Below, piece after piece: positions 1 to 6,038 of a DNA stretch of 6,634 nt. The notes beneath the pieces were generated by a model. The model saw only the letters and a list, made by a program, of their open reading frames with translations. It did no database searches and was not told the DNA's origin. Every line of letters begins with the position of its first letter. Positions within the stretch are counted from its first letter, which is position 1. The translations under genes and the position numbers were made by a program. The DNA comes from Pseudomonadota bacterium. Its GTDB lineage: Bacteria; Pseudomonadota; Gammaproteobacteria; Burkholderiales; Burkholderiaceae_F. The stretch lies in NCBI GenBank assembly GCA_023443095.1, contig JAEZVV010000113.1, forward strand, positions 1 to 6,634, written 5' to 3'.

Positions 1-19
1 CGGGTCGAGTCTGCTTTTT

Positions 20-847
20 TTAGTCGCCGACGGTGAGGCCGGGAAACCAGTCGACCCCGGTCAGGCGGCGAAACTCGGAATAACGCAACGGCCGGCCCGG
101 TCGCGCGTCGTCGCGGTTGGCGATCCAGTGCGCCCAGGCGCGGTTCTTGGCGGGGTCGTAGACCAGCTTGAACAAATGGGTCGGGACCCAGACCCGGTTG
201 GCGCCGACCGTCTCGATGTCCGGGCCGGCATAGGCCGGGCCGCTGATCACGTAGACGCCGTCGCGTGTCCGTTCGGCGTAGCGGCGAGTGTCGGCTTCGA
301 TCTTGGCCCAGGGCTTGCGGTTGTTGACGGGAGCCTGCGGCACGACGTTGGCCAGGCTGAACGACTGCGCCATGCCGCGCCGGCTCGGCATCGCCGCGGC
401 CTCGGCCAGGTGGCCGCGGTCGTAGCCGGAACCGGCGTAGTCGCTCAGCTCGGCGCGTTCGGCGCGCGGCAGGCGGGCGTCGGCAAAAAAGCGGTCGCGG
501 CGCTTGATCGCCCGCGCTTCCTTCAGGCTGGCGCGGCTCAGGCGGGTGGCAACGTAGACCGGACTGCGGGTCTCGCCCGAATGCAGGATCGCGAAGGCGT
601 CGTAACACAGGGGGCGCTGGCGGCTGCCGCTCGTGGCCGGTACCGCGCCGCGCGGGAAAAACTGCGGGCAGTTCCGAAAACCGTCGCGCGCCAATCGCGG
701 CGCGGCGGTGGCGGTCTGGAACTGGGCGCCGATACGCGGGCGAAGCGGTTCGCCATCGGCCGGGCGGGCCAGGGTCGTTGCAGACGGCAGGGAAAGGGCG
801 AGCAGGGCGCCGAGCAGCAGGGCGCGCGGGGAGGGCAGAAACAGCAA
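20..847 (-). CDS. Exported DNA/RNA non-specific endonuclease (NUC1/Serratia nuclease family)
   Basis: This 275-aa protein should cleave DNA and RNA non-specifically in the periplasm or outside the cell, using one Mg ion. The family hallmark DRGH is at residues 143-146 (YDRGHLAEA), with H146 the expected general base. The following segment NVVPQAPVNN...WAKIE carries N176, matching the metal-binding Asn of Serratia nuclease, and E184, matching its conserved Glu. A hydrophobic stretch (about residues 9-22, ALLLGALLALSL) ending near LARPA looks like a signal peptide, although few basic residues precede it. C60 and C81 could form a disulfide. The start is TTG (845-847): I see no in-frame ATG or GTG upstream, and the next ATG lies after the active site. 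No clear Shine-Dalgarno site precedes it, so the exact start is uncertain. It is transcribed divergently from the asparaginase gene. Its stop is 20 bp from the window edge, so any terminator is mostly outside. Confidence 0.9.
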   Translation of the reverse strand: MLFLPSPRALLLGALLALSLPSATTLARPADGEPLRPRIGAQFQTATAAPRLARDGFRNCPQFFPRGAVPATSGSRQRPLCYDAFAILHSGETRSPVYVATRLSRASLKEARAIKRRDRFFADARLPRAERAELSDYAGSGYDRGHLAEAAAMPSRRGMAQSFSLANVVPQAPVNNRKPWAKIEADTRRYAERTRDGVYVISGPAYAGPDIETVGANRVWVPTHLFKLVYDPAKNRAWAHWIANRDDARPGRPLRYSEFRRLTGVDWFPGLTVGD

Positions 848-1215
848 GGCTAGGAAGCAAGAAACGAGGGGTTCGCCAGTGTAGGGGCGAGTCGGTCGCC
901 ATCAAGGCGGGAAAGTCCGGCGCCTAAACCCGGCCGGGTTTAGGCGGCTCGCGCGCGATTCTGCCCACAAGGGCGGAGGCGGCGGACTGCCCCTGGGTCA
1001 AGCAAGGTCGGTTTGCTTCGGCCCGGGACGTTCCGGCTTGATGACTGGCAAGCGGGGGGGACGCGGCGGGGGTTAGCTCTCTGGCGGCGCCAGAGTTATT
1101 GGCCGACCCTTCAAGGCCTGGCCGCGGCCATCCCGAGCCCGGCCAGGCGCGGGTCGTGCGGCGAAACGCCGGGCCCGTGCGCTCGTAACGACTCAACGAC
1201 GCAAGGAATCGCAAG
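848..1215. other. Divergent intergenic region between nuclease and asparaginase
   Basis: These 368 bp separate two genes transcribed away from each other, so both promoters should lie here. I see no convincing -35/-10 pair on either strand and no plausible small gene. The stretch is rich in dyad symmetry: a perfect 26-bp palindrome (921-946), CTCTGGC/GCCAGAG (1079-1095, 3-nt spacer), GCCTGGCC/GGCCAGGC (1116-1148) and CGGCG-AAA-CGCCG (1159-1171). The last three could fold in the leader of the asparaginase mRNA, but none is followed by a T-tract. Confidence 0.5.
921..946. repeat. Perfect 26-bp palindrome, candidate operator
   Basis: Two 13-bp arms (CGCCTAAACCCGG and its exact reverse complement) meet with no spacer. 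The palindrome lies 73 bp upstream of the nuclease start and about 270 bp upstream of the asparaginase start. No gene reads into it from either side and no T-run follows, so a terminator role is unlikely. Its position in a divergent promoter region suggests a binding site for a dimeric regulator, but no regulator gene is present here to support that. Confidence 0.55.
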
Positions 1216-2265
1216 ATGTTCAAGTTGGCTGCGACGGCGGTATCGGCCGCTGTCCTGTTTTCGCTTCCCGGCCTGGCTTCGGCGAAGTTGCCGGTCTGCC
1301 AGATGATCGCCACCGGCGGCACGATCGCGCAGAAGATCGACCCGATCAAAAAGGCGCCCGTACCGGCGCTGAGCGGCGAAGACCTCCTGGAGACCGTGCC
1401 CGAGATCGGCAAGTACGCCAAGATCGAGGTGTTCAACCAGTCTCGCATCGCCTCGACCGCGATGGATCCGGCGGCCTGGACCAAGCTCGCCGGCAATGTG
1501 CAGAAGGCGCTTGATCGTCCGGACGTGGCGGGCGTGATGGTGTCGCACGGCACCGACACGCTGGAAGAAACCGCATTCTTCCTCGACCTGACCGTCCGCT
1601 CGGACAAGCCGGTGATCCTGGTGGGTTCGCAGCGCAACGCGTCGGAGTCCGATTTCGACGGTCCGCGCAACCTGGTCAACGCGGCGCGCCTGTGCGTGAG
1701 CCCCGAGGGCCGTGGCAAGGGCGTGATGCTGATGCTCAACGGTCAGATCAACGCTGCGCGCGACGTGGTCAAGGGCCATACCTCGGCGGTCGAATCCTTC
1801 AACTCCGGGCAGTACGGTTACCTGGGCGTGGTCGACATGGACCGCATCGCCTTCTACCGCGAGCCGATGCGCCGCCAGCACATTCCGCTCAAGTCGGATG
1901 CCCTGGCAGATGTGGAGATCGTCTACAGCTACGGCGGCGTGAGCGCGCGCTCGATCGACGCTGCCGTGGCCGGTGGCGCCAAGGGCATCGTGGTCGCGTC
2001 CTTCGGCCTGGGCAACGTCAACGAAGCCCAGCACAACGCGATCAAGGCCGCCATTGCCAAGGGCGTGAAAGTGGTGATCTCGACCCGAGTTCCCAACGGC
2101 CGGGTGCAGGCGCACTACGGCTCGATCGGCGGCGGCAAGCTGCTGCAGGAAATGGGGGCGATCTTCGCCGACAACCTCAGCCCGCAGAAAGCGCGCGTCC
2201 TGCTGATGCTGGCGATGCAGCACACCAGTGACACGGCCAAGCTCCAGGCCTACTTCGACAAGTAG
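1216..2265 (+). CDS. Periplasmic type II L-asparaginase (asparaginase/glutaminase family)
   Basis: This 349-aa enzyme should hydrolyse L-asparagine to aspartate and ammonia in the periplasm. Residues 1-23 (MFKLAATAVS...GLASA) form a signal peptide with likely cleavage before KLPVC. Both family signatures are present: IATGGTIAQ (31-39) with nucleophile Thr36 (T12 in E. coli AnsB), and VSHGTDTLEETA (109-120) with T113 and D114 (T89, D90). K186 in ARDVVK matches catalytic K162, so the T-T-D-K set is complete. The C-terminal LSPQKARVLL is also typical. The lid that carries Tyr25 in E. coli AnsB reads KIDPIKKAPVPALSG here and has no tyrosine. The mature length of about 326 aa equals that of AnsB. 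A Shine-Dalgarno AAGGA (1203-1207) sits 8 nt before the ATG. A strong terminator follows 16 bp after the stop, so the gene looks monocistronic. Asparagine use is secure by family; glutaminase side activity cannot be judged. It is ansB-like, but I leave the symbol blank because of the lid difference. Confidence 0.93.
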   Translation: MFKLAATAVSAAVLFSLPGLASAKLPVCQMIATGGTIAQKIDPIKKAPVPALSGEDLLETVPEIGKYAKIEVFNQSRIASTAMDPAAWTKLAGNVQKALDRPDVAGVMVSHGTDTLEETAFFLDLTVRSDKPVILVGSQRNASESDFDGPRNLVNAARLCVSPEGRGKGVMLMLNGQINAARDVVKGHTSAVESFNSGQYGYLGVVDMDRIAFYREPMRRQHIPLKSDALADVEIVYSYGGVSARSIDAAVAGGAKGIVVASFGLGNVNEAQHNAIKAAIAKGVKVVISTRVPNGRVQAHYGSIGGGKLLQEMGAIFADNLSPQKARVLLMLAMQHTSDTAKLQAYFDK

Positions 2266-2281
2266 ACCTGGCTGAAGGCGA

Positions 2282-2313
2282 AAAACGGGACGCTGCGGCG
2301 TCCCGTTTTGTCT
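2282..2313 (+). terminator. Intrinsic terminator of the asparaginase gene
   Basis: A perfect 12-bp stem (AAAACGGGACGC, 2282-2293, with GCGTCCCGTTTT, 2298-2309) closes a TGCG loop and runs into TTTTGTCTT. It lies 16 bp after the asparaginase stop. The A-run on the left arm means it could also work on the minus strand, but no minus-strand gene ends here. Confidence 0.88.
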
Positions 2314-2408
2314 TGAGGCGGAGTGTCGGCTTCGTTATCGTCGTGGCCGCCGCGTGCAGGTTCTCGTCGCGCGCGGACTCGCTGCGAAATTTCGATTCCG
2401 GAGGCCGC

Positions 2409-3074
2409 ATGAACCGCTCACGTTTTTCCATCGGTCTGCTCGCGCTGTGCCTGGGTGGCATGGCGGCGGGCGCCGCGGCGCAGACGACCGGCGCCGACAT
2501 GAGTTTCTTTGTCACCAGCGTCGGCAAGGGCAAGGGGGCCGACCTCGGCGGGCTCGAGGGCGCTGACGCGCACTGCGCGGCGCTGGCGGCGGCAGCGGGT
2601 TCAAAACGCAAGCAATGGCGCGCCTACCTCAGCACCACCGCACCGGGTGGCGATGCGGGCGTGAGTGCGCGCGACCGCATCGGCCACGGGCCGTGGCGCA
2701 ATGCCAAGGGCGACGTGGTGGCGCGCAGCGTCGAAGAGCTGCATTCGGGTGCCAGCAACTTGACCAAGCAGACCGCGCTCACCGAGCGCGGCGAGGCCGT
2801 CACCGGCCGCGGCGACCCGGTCAACCGCCACGACATGCTCACGGGTTCGGACCCGGCGGGCAACTTCTCCACCGCGGGCGGCGACACCACCTGCCGCAAC
2901 TGGACTTCGAGCGGCGAAGGCTCGGCCATCGTCGGCCACCACGACCGCACCGGACTCAAGGACACCTGGCACATGCGTTCGTGGAACTCCTCGCACGGCA
3001 CGGTCGGCTGCAGCCAGGAGGCGCTGCAAAAGACGGGCGGCGCGGGGCTCTTCTACTGCTTCGCGCCGGACTGA
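2409..3074 (+). CDS. Secreted C-type-lectin/endostatin-like domain protein
   Basis: This 221-aa protein begins with a signal peptide (1-24, MNRSRFSIGLLALCLGG...AAAQ). The rest is a single domain: an opening FFVTSVGKGKGADLGGLEGADAHC (33-56), a WRAYLSTT segment (70-77), a SARDRIGHGPW segment (86-96), and a cysteine-rich C-terminal half with DTTCRNWTS (159-167) and GTVGC...GLFYCFA (197-219). I associate this order, including 'LGGL-GADAHC', 'WRAYLS' and the terminal 'YCFA', with bacterial proteins often labelled lectin-like or similar to the endostatin/NC10 C-type lectin fold. That is recollection of the pattern, not a search result. The four mature cysteines (C56, C162, C201, C217) could give two disulfides. 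Ligand and role are unknown, and no enzyme motif is visible. The start at 2409 follows a good CGGAGG site (2399-2404) and begins the signal peptide. An upstream in-frame ATG at 2313 is less likely. Terminators lie on both sides, so it is probably its own transcription unit. Confidence 0.75.
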   Translation: MNRSRFSIGLLALCLGGMAAGAAAQTTGADMSFFVTSVGKGKGADLGGLEGADAHCAALAAAAGSKRKQWRAYLSTTAPGGDAGVSARDRIGHGPWRNAKGDVVARSVEELHSGASNLTKQTALTERGEAVTGRGDPVNRHDMLTGSDPAGNFSTAGGDTTCRNWTSSGEGSAIVGHHDRTGLKDTWHMRSWNSSHGTVGCSQEALQKTGGAGLFYCFAPD

Positions 3075-3213
3075 AGACAAGGCCCGCCGGCCCGGGACAG
3101 GCGGGTTGCTGAGATCTGTCATGCGATACGGCGAACACAAGCTGCACATGTGCTTCTGAAAATCGACCGACCGTGACGATGGGATCAAGCGGGGCTTGTC
3201 CCGCGAGGAAGTG

Positions 3214-3242
3214 AACGGGGCGCTGTGGCGCCCCGTTTTTTT
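3214..3242 (+). terminator. Intrinsic terminator downstream of the lectin-like gene
   Basis: A perfect 10-bp stem (AACGGGGCGC, 3214-3223, with GCGCCCCGTT, 3228-3237) closes a TGTG loop and is followed by a run of seven T (3236-3242). It lies 139 bp after the stop of the lectin-like gene. In sequence it is nearly the same as the terminator at 2282-2313. Confidence 0.88.
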
Positions 3243-3474
3243 CGACTGAAAGCAGGGAGGCGCCGGCTCGCGATGTTCAACAACTCGGGCCGCCTCGGTG
3301 CTGCATTGCGTCAGCGGGCGTTGGGGGCGGCGGAGGATGCCGTTGGTGTGGGATCTTCGTTCTGCGCGCGTATTTCGGGCAGTGTCCGATCGGGCGAGGA
3401 GGGGTCGCCAGGACAGAGGAGATGACGTCTGTGTTCGCGTTTTTGCTGATGGGTCAATCCCGCAACAAAGGGGT

Positions 3475-3503
3475 TTGACAGGGCTGGCAGATGGCCGACG
3501 GTG
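3475..3503 (+). promoter_or_regulatory. Possible -35 element upstream of the M14 gene (weak)
   Basis: A consensus TTGACA (3475-3480) lies 52 bp before the carboxypeptidase ATG. At 17-bp spacing the -10 position (3498-3503) reads ACGGTG, a poor match to TATAAT. The -35 match and its position downstream of a terminator make it a candidate promoter; the missing -10 argues against it. Confidence 0.25.
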
Positions 3504-3532
3504 CGGGCTTCCCCTAACCAAAGGAGGGACCC

Positions 3533-4783
3533 ATGGCTTTCAATGCACGGCAAGTTGGTCTTTGCGCGGCGGCCTGTGCCGCCGTGCTGGTCGTCGGCCC
3601 GGCGTGGAGCCAGGGCGGGCCGACGACCATTCCCAACGGACCCTATGGCGACAACGGCAGCGTGGCATCGTTGCGCACCTACGATCAGATGATCAAGGCG
3701 CTGGAAAGCTCGGCGCATGCCAGCAAGGGCGCGGCCGAGCTGCGCTACGCGCCGTGGACCAGCAACACCGGCCGCAAGGTGCCGTACATGGTGATAGGCC
3801 GCGGGCCGACGGCGGCGCTCATCATTGCGCAGCAGCACGGCGACGAGATGGAGACCAGCGACTCGGCGCTCAACCTCGTGCGTACGCTCGTCAACAACTC
3901 GCGCGAATCGCAAGCGATCCGCGCAGCGCTCACGGTCGTGGTGGTGCCGCGCGTCAACGTCGACGGTTTCGACGGCGAGAAGGCCGACGGGACTCCCATC
4001 ACCGATGCCGCCGGCAACGTTCCGCCCTGGCGTCAGAACTACGATCCGCGCTTCACCGCCAACCCGCTGCCCGCGTTTTATGCGCGCGGCCGCGGCTACG
4101 ACATCAACCGTTACCACGCGTTCCGGCCCGAATGTCCCTTGGACAACCCGAACTATCCGAACCTCACCACGGGCGTCGTCAGTTGCGAAACCAAGGACAT
4201 CGATACCTCGGGCCCCTACCTGGTGTCCGAAGGCAACCCGGTGCCCGAGGCGAAGAACATCCGCTGGATCAACGACCAGTTCCGGCCGGTGGTTGCGCTC
4301 GACATGCACCACCAGGGAACCCGCGTTCATGACGGGCAGATGGTGACGGCCTCGACGCTTTACCCCACCGCGCTTGACGCCGCCACTCGCCTGCAGGCGG
4401 TGGACCCGAACGCGCTCGCGCGTTTCACTGCCGGCCAGACCATGGCGAAGCGGGTGGTGGTGCTGATCGCGCAGACGCTGGCGAAGTATCCCTACGCCAA
4501 CCTCAGCCGCTACCCCGGCGGCAACGAGCCGGGCATCTCGCGCAACGCCTACGGCCTGTTGGGCTCGGGCTCGGTCTTGCTCGAACTGCGGGGCGGCATC
4601 GGCACCAAGTCGGGGGGCTATATCCAGAAGATCGGCTACCACGCGTCCATGGCGATCGTCGAGCAGCTCGCCCGCGACCCGAACCTGTTCGCCTACCCGC
4701 CCGAGATGGCCGACGTCCTGGTGGTGCCGGCCAACGGTTTGCCGCCGAGCCAAGGTCCGGGCGAGGAGGGGGACGAGGAGTAG
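3533..4783 (+). CDS. Exported M14-family zinc carboxypeptidase
   Basis: This 416-aa protein should remove C-terminal residues from peptides or peptidoglycan-like peptides with one catalytic zinc, outside the cytoplasm. A signal peptide covers about residues 1-27 (LCAAACAAVLVVGPAWSQ). The zinc motif HGDE (102-105) gives ligands H102 and E105. The third ligand is probably H259 in ALDMHHQGT. GYDINRYH (188-195) carries N192 and R193, matching the substrate-binding Asn-Arg of carboxypeptidase A. LLELRGG (349-355) carries E351, matching the catalytic Glu270. All expected M14 active-site residues are therefore in place, in order. C201 and C218 could pair. There is no obvious propeptide, and the protein ends in an acidic tail (EEGDEE). 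The start is supported by AAGGAGGG (3521-3528), 4 nt before the ATG. It is flanked by terminators and probably monocistronic. Substrate choice (amino acid, acidic or D-amino-acid specificity) cannot be read from the sequence. Confidence 0.9.
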   Translation: MAFNARQVGLCAAACAAVLVVGPAWSQGGPTTIPNGPYGDNGSVASLRTYDQMIKALESSAHASKGAAELRYAPWTSNTGRKVPYMVIGRGPTAALIIAQQHGDEMETSDSALNLVRTLVNNSRESQAIRAALTVVVVPRVNVDGFDGEKADGTPITDAAGNVPPWRQNYDPRFTANPLPAFYARGRGYDINRYHAFRPECPLDNPNYPNLTTGVVSCETKDIDTSGPYLVSEGNPVPEAKNIRWINDQFRPVVALDMHHQGTRVHDGQMVTASTLYPTALDAATRLQAVDPNALARFTAGQTMAKRVVVLIAQTLAKYPYANLSRYPGGNEPGISRNAYGLLGSGSVLLELRGGIGTKSGGYIQKIGYHASMAIVEQLARDPNLFAYPPEMADVLVVPANGLPPSQGPGEEGDEE

Positions 4784-4810
4784 TCGGAGCCAAGTCCGCT
4801 GTTCCCAATC

Positions 4811-4840
4811 AAGGCCGCTCGAACGAGCGGCCTTTTATTT
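4811..4840 (+). terminator. Intrinsic terminator of the M14 gene
   Basis: A perfect 10-bp stem (AAGGCCGCTC, 4811-4820, with GAGCGGCCTT, 4825-4834) closes a GAAC loop and runs into TTTTATTT. It lies 27 bp after the carboxypeptidase stop. Confidence 0.88.
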
Positions 4841-4947
4841 CATGGCTGTGGCAAGACTTGTCACGTTGAGCCGCCAATCCTGCGGGATTGAGGCGCTGTG
4901 CACGGGCGTCTGCCGAGCCGAGCAGGGCTAGGGTGCTTCCCGCAAGT

Positions 4948-5154
4948 GCGAGGTCGGTGCGTGTTCGCGGCGCCGAGCGGCTCAGGCCGTCGCAGGGCCC
5001 AAAACGGGTGGACGGCCACCCCTTTCGGTCGACCCTACGGGCTTCCCTTGCGCCGCGATGCGTCAGCGGTGGGCGCCCGAAACCCCGCTGCGGCAAAGCG
5101 TCGCTGGGGCAATCTCTCAAGGGAGAGAGTCAAATGCACTGCGCTGCCGCGCAG
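4948..5154 (+). repeat. Hairpin-rich repeat, copy A (unrecognised family)
   Basis: About 207 bp match the reverse complement of 6080-6365. The best block (5038-5069, CGGGCTTCCCTTGC...) differs from copy B at 1 of 32 positions. A second block (5114-5145, CTCTCAAGGG...) differs at 3 of 32. The first part (AGCGGCTCAGGCC, from 4975) also aligns. Internal hairpins are GGGTGG-ACGG-CCACCC (5006-5021), TCTCTC-AAGG-GAGAGA (5113-5128) and, at the end, CTGCGC-TGCC-GCGCAG (5139-5154). Boundaries are judged by eye. It lies downstream of the M14 gene and upstream of the PEP-CTERM-like gene. Confidence 0.75.
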
Positions 5155-5303
5155 ATGAAATCGAACACTCCTTTCGTCGGATAAATTTACATACCGCACT
5201 CGAACAAGTTGCTTCCGTCACGTATGTCACCGTCTCTCCGGCTTTGGCACCGTCTTTGCTTCGCCCAGACGCGAGTCTCAACCGACCGAGAAAGGGGATC
5301 ACG

Positions 5304-6038
5304 ATGTTCGACTTGCAGATGGTCTTTCGCCTCATCACTTTCAGCGCCATAGTCTGCAGTTGGGCGCCACACGGAGTTGCGGCACCCGTCACGTATCAAC
5401 TCGAACTTGCAGTTGGATATATTGATCTGCGCCCAGTCCCTTACTGCGACATGCCCCTGCCAACGGTCGGAACACTTGGGTGCAACATCAAAAGTGGCGA
5501 TCGCTACATCGCCACTTTCGAGACAGACCCAAGCACGTGGACGACACTGGACGGCGCGTTCTATCCCTCAAACTTCAGGCATGTCCCGTTTTCACATTTC
5601 TATCTCAAGATCGGAACGATCATCTGGGATTCAGACGCAGCGGACTGGTACTACGGCCCCGAGAAATTCTTTACTTACTCAATTCTCGGCGATCAGTTGG
5701 ACTCCCTGATCGGTGGCCCAGGGGGCACCGCGCTTCGGCCAAACAACACAAACAGAGAGACAGGGCAGCCTTGGTTTGGGGGAGGATCGGGAAGCTTCCG
5801 TGTGCTCGATTCGTCTAGCGTGTTCCCAACGCCAGTGCCAACAAACTACTGCGAAGTCGCAAATGAAGAATGTCCGTGGCAGGCTATTGGGGGTACACAA
5901 CGCACGTCTCTCGTTGCCGAACCTAGCGACACGGCACTCTTCGGTTTGGCCTTGCTGGCCCTGTATATCAATCACCAGAGGCGCAGGCATCAACAGCCCA
6001 TAGCAGCGAAGGGAAGCGAAAGAGGCAGAGTCGCTTGA
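5304..6038 (+). CDS. PEP-CTERM-like exported surface protein, function unknown
   Basis: This 244-aa protein has an N-terminal signal peptide (about 1-27, FRLITFSAIVCSW...GVAA) and a C-terminal sorting-like tail. The tail has an EPS motif at 206-208 (VAEPSDTALF), a hydrophobic segment (ALFGLALLALYI, 211-222) and a basic cluster (RRR, 226-228). That order matches PEP-CTERM domains, which exosortase processes for surface or biofilm-matrix export. The first Pro of Pro-Glu-Pro is Ala here, and 16 residues follow the arginines, longer than usual. The middle, with a GDRYIATFETD stretch, is the only other family-like part; I recognise no enzyme motif. The start at 5304 follows AAAGGGG (5291-5297) and begins the signal peptide. 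A longer reading to 5058 would translate repeat A. Hand counts over 5401-5460 and 5521-5640 give about 52% GC, clearly below neighbouring genes (65-78% in lines counted), suggesting a different origin. It lies between inverted repeats A and B. No exosortase gene is in the window. Confidence 0.72.
   Translation: MFDLQMVFRLITFSAIVCSWAPHGVAAPVTYQLELAVGYIDLRPVPYCDMPLPTVGTLGCNIKSGDRYIATFETDPSTWTTLDGAFYPSNFRHVPFSHFYLKIGTIIWDSDAADWYYGPEKFFTYSILGDQLDSLIGGPGGTALRPNNTNRETGQPWFGGGSGSFRVLDSSSVFPTPVPTNYCEVANEECPWQAIGGTQRTSLVAEPSDTALFGLALLALYINHQRRRHQQPIAAKGSERGRVA
5491..5518. repeat. 11-bp inverted repeat inside the PEP-CTERM-like gene
   Basis: AAAGTGGCGAT (5491-5501) is exactly inverted at 5508-5518 with a CGCTAC loop. 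It falls in the codons for SGDRYIATF. It would form a stable hairpin in the mRNA. Whether it acts on expression or is chance is unknown. Confidence 0.5.

Larger units (their letters stand above)
3075..3532. other. Intergenic region between lectin-like and carboxypeptidase genes
   Basis: These 458 bp hold a weak GC hairpin just after the stop (CCCGCC 3083-3088 with GGCGGG 3100-3105), a strong terminator (3214-3242), and about 290 bp before the carboxypeptidase start in which I recognise no gene. An 18-codon ORF (3422-3478, MTSVFAFLLMGQSRNKGV) is present, but its best ribosome site (AGGA, 3410-3413) is weak, so I do not call it a gene. Confidence 0.5.
4784..5303. other. Intergenic region before the PEP-CTERM-like gene
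   Basis: These 520 bp contain the carboxypeptidase terminator, a small hairpin (CAATCC-TGCG-GGATTG, 4875-4890), repeat copy A (about 4948-5154), and then about 150 bp of lower-GC DNA leading to the next gene. I see no convincing promoter in the last part, though A/T-rich words such as ATAAATTTACAT (5181-5192) occur. ORFs spanning repeat A are translations of the repeat and are not supported as genes. Confidence 0.5.

Noticed and set aside
924..1739. 271-codon minus-strand frame reaching from asparaginase into the intergenic region
   Set aside because: Low-complexity Arg/Ser/Pro-rich translation with no motif. It overlaps the real gene and the palindrome.
1111..2223. 370-codon open frame on the minus strand opposite the asparaginase gene
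   Set aside because: His- and Arg-rich translation typical of antisense high-GC shadow. The plus strand has full asparaginase motifs.
2385..2394. CGAAATTTCG palindrome just before the lectin-like start
   Set aside because: A 10-bp palindrome is expected often enough by chance, and nothing else supports a binding site.
2313..2408. Upstream ATG extending the lectin-like protein by 32 residues
   Set aside because: It starts next to the terminator with no good ribosome site, and it would bury the signal peptide.
3422..3478. 18-codon leader-peptide-like ORF upstream of the M14 gene
   Set aside because: The ribosome site is weak, and no attenuator structure or repeated codons are seen. It is probably chance.
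3311..4753. 480-codon open frame on the minus strand opposite the M14 gene
   Set aside because: It mirrors a well-supported gene in high-GC DNA, where antisense frames stay open. It shows no signal peptide, motif or ribosome site.
5058..5303. Longer N-terminus for the PEP-CTERM-like protein
   Set aside because: The extra 82 residues would translate repeat A. The 5304 start has a ribosome site and begins a signal peptide.
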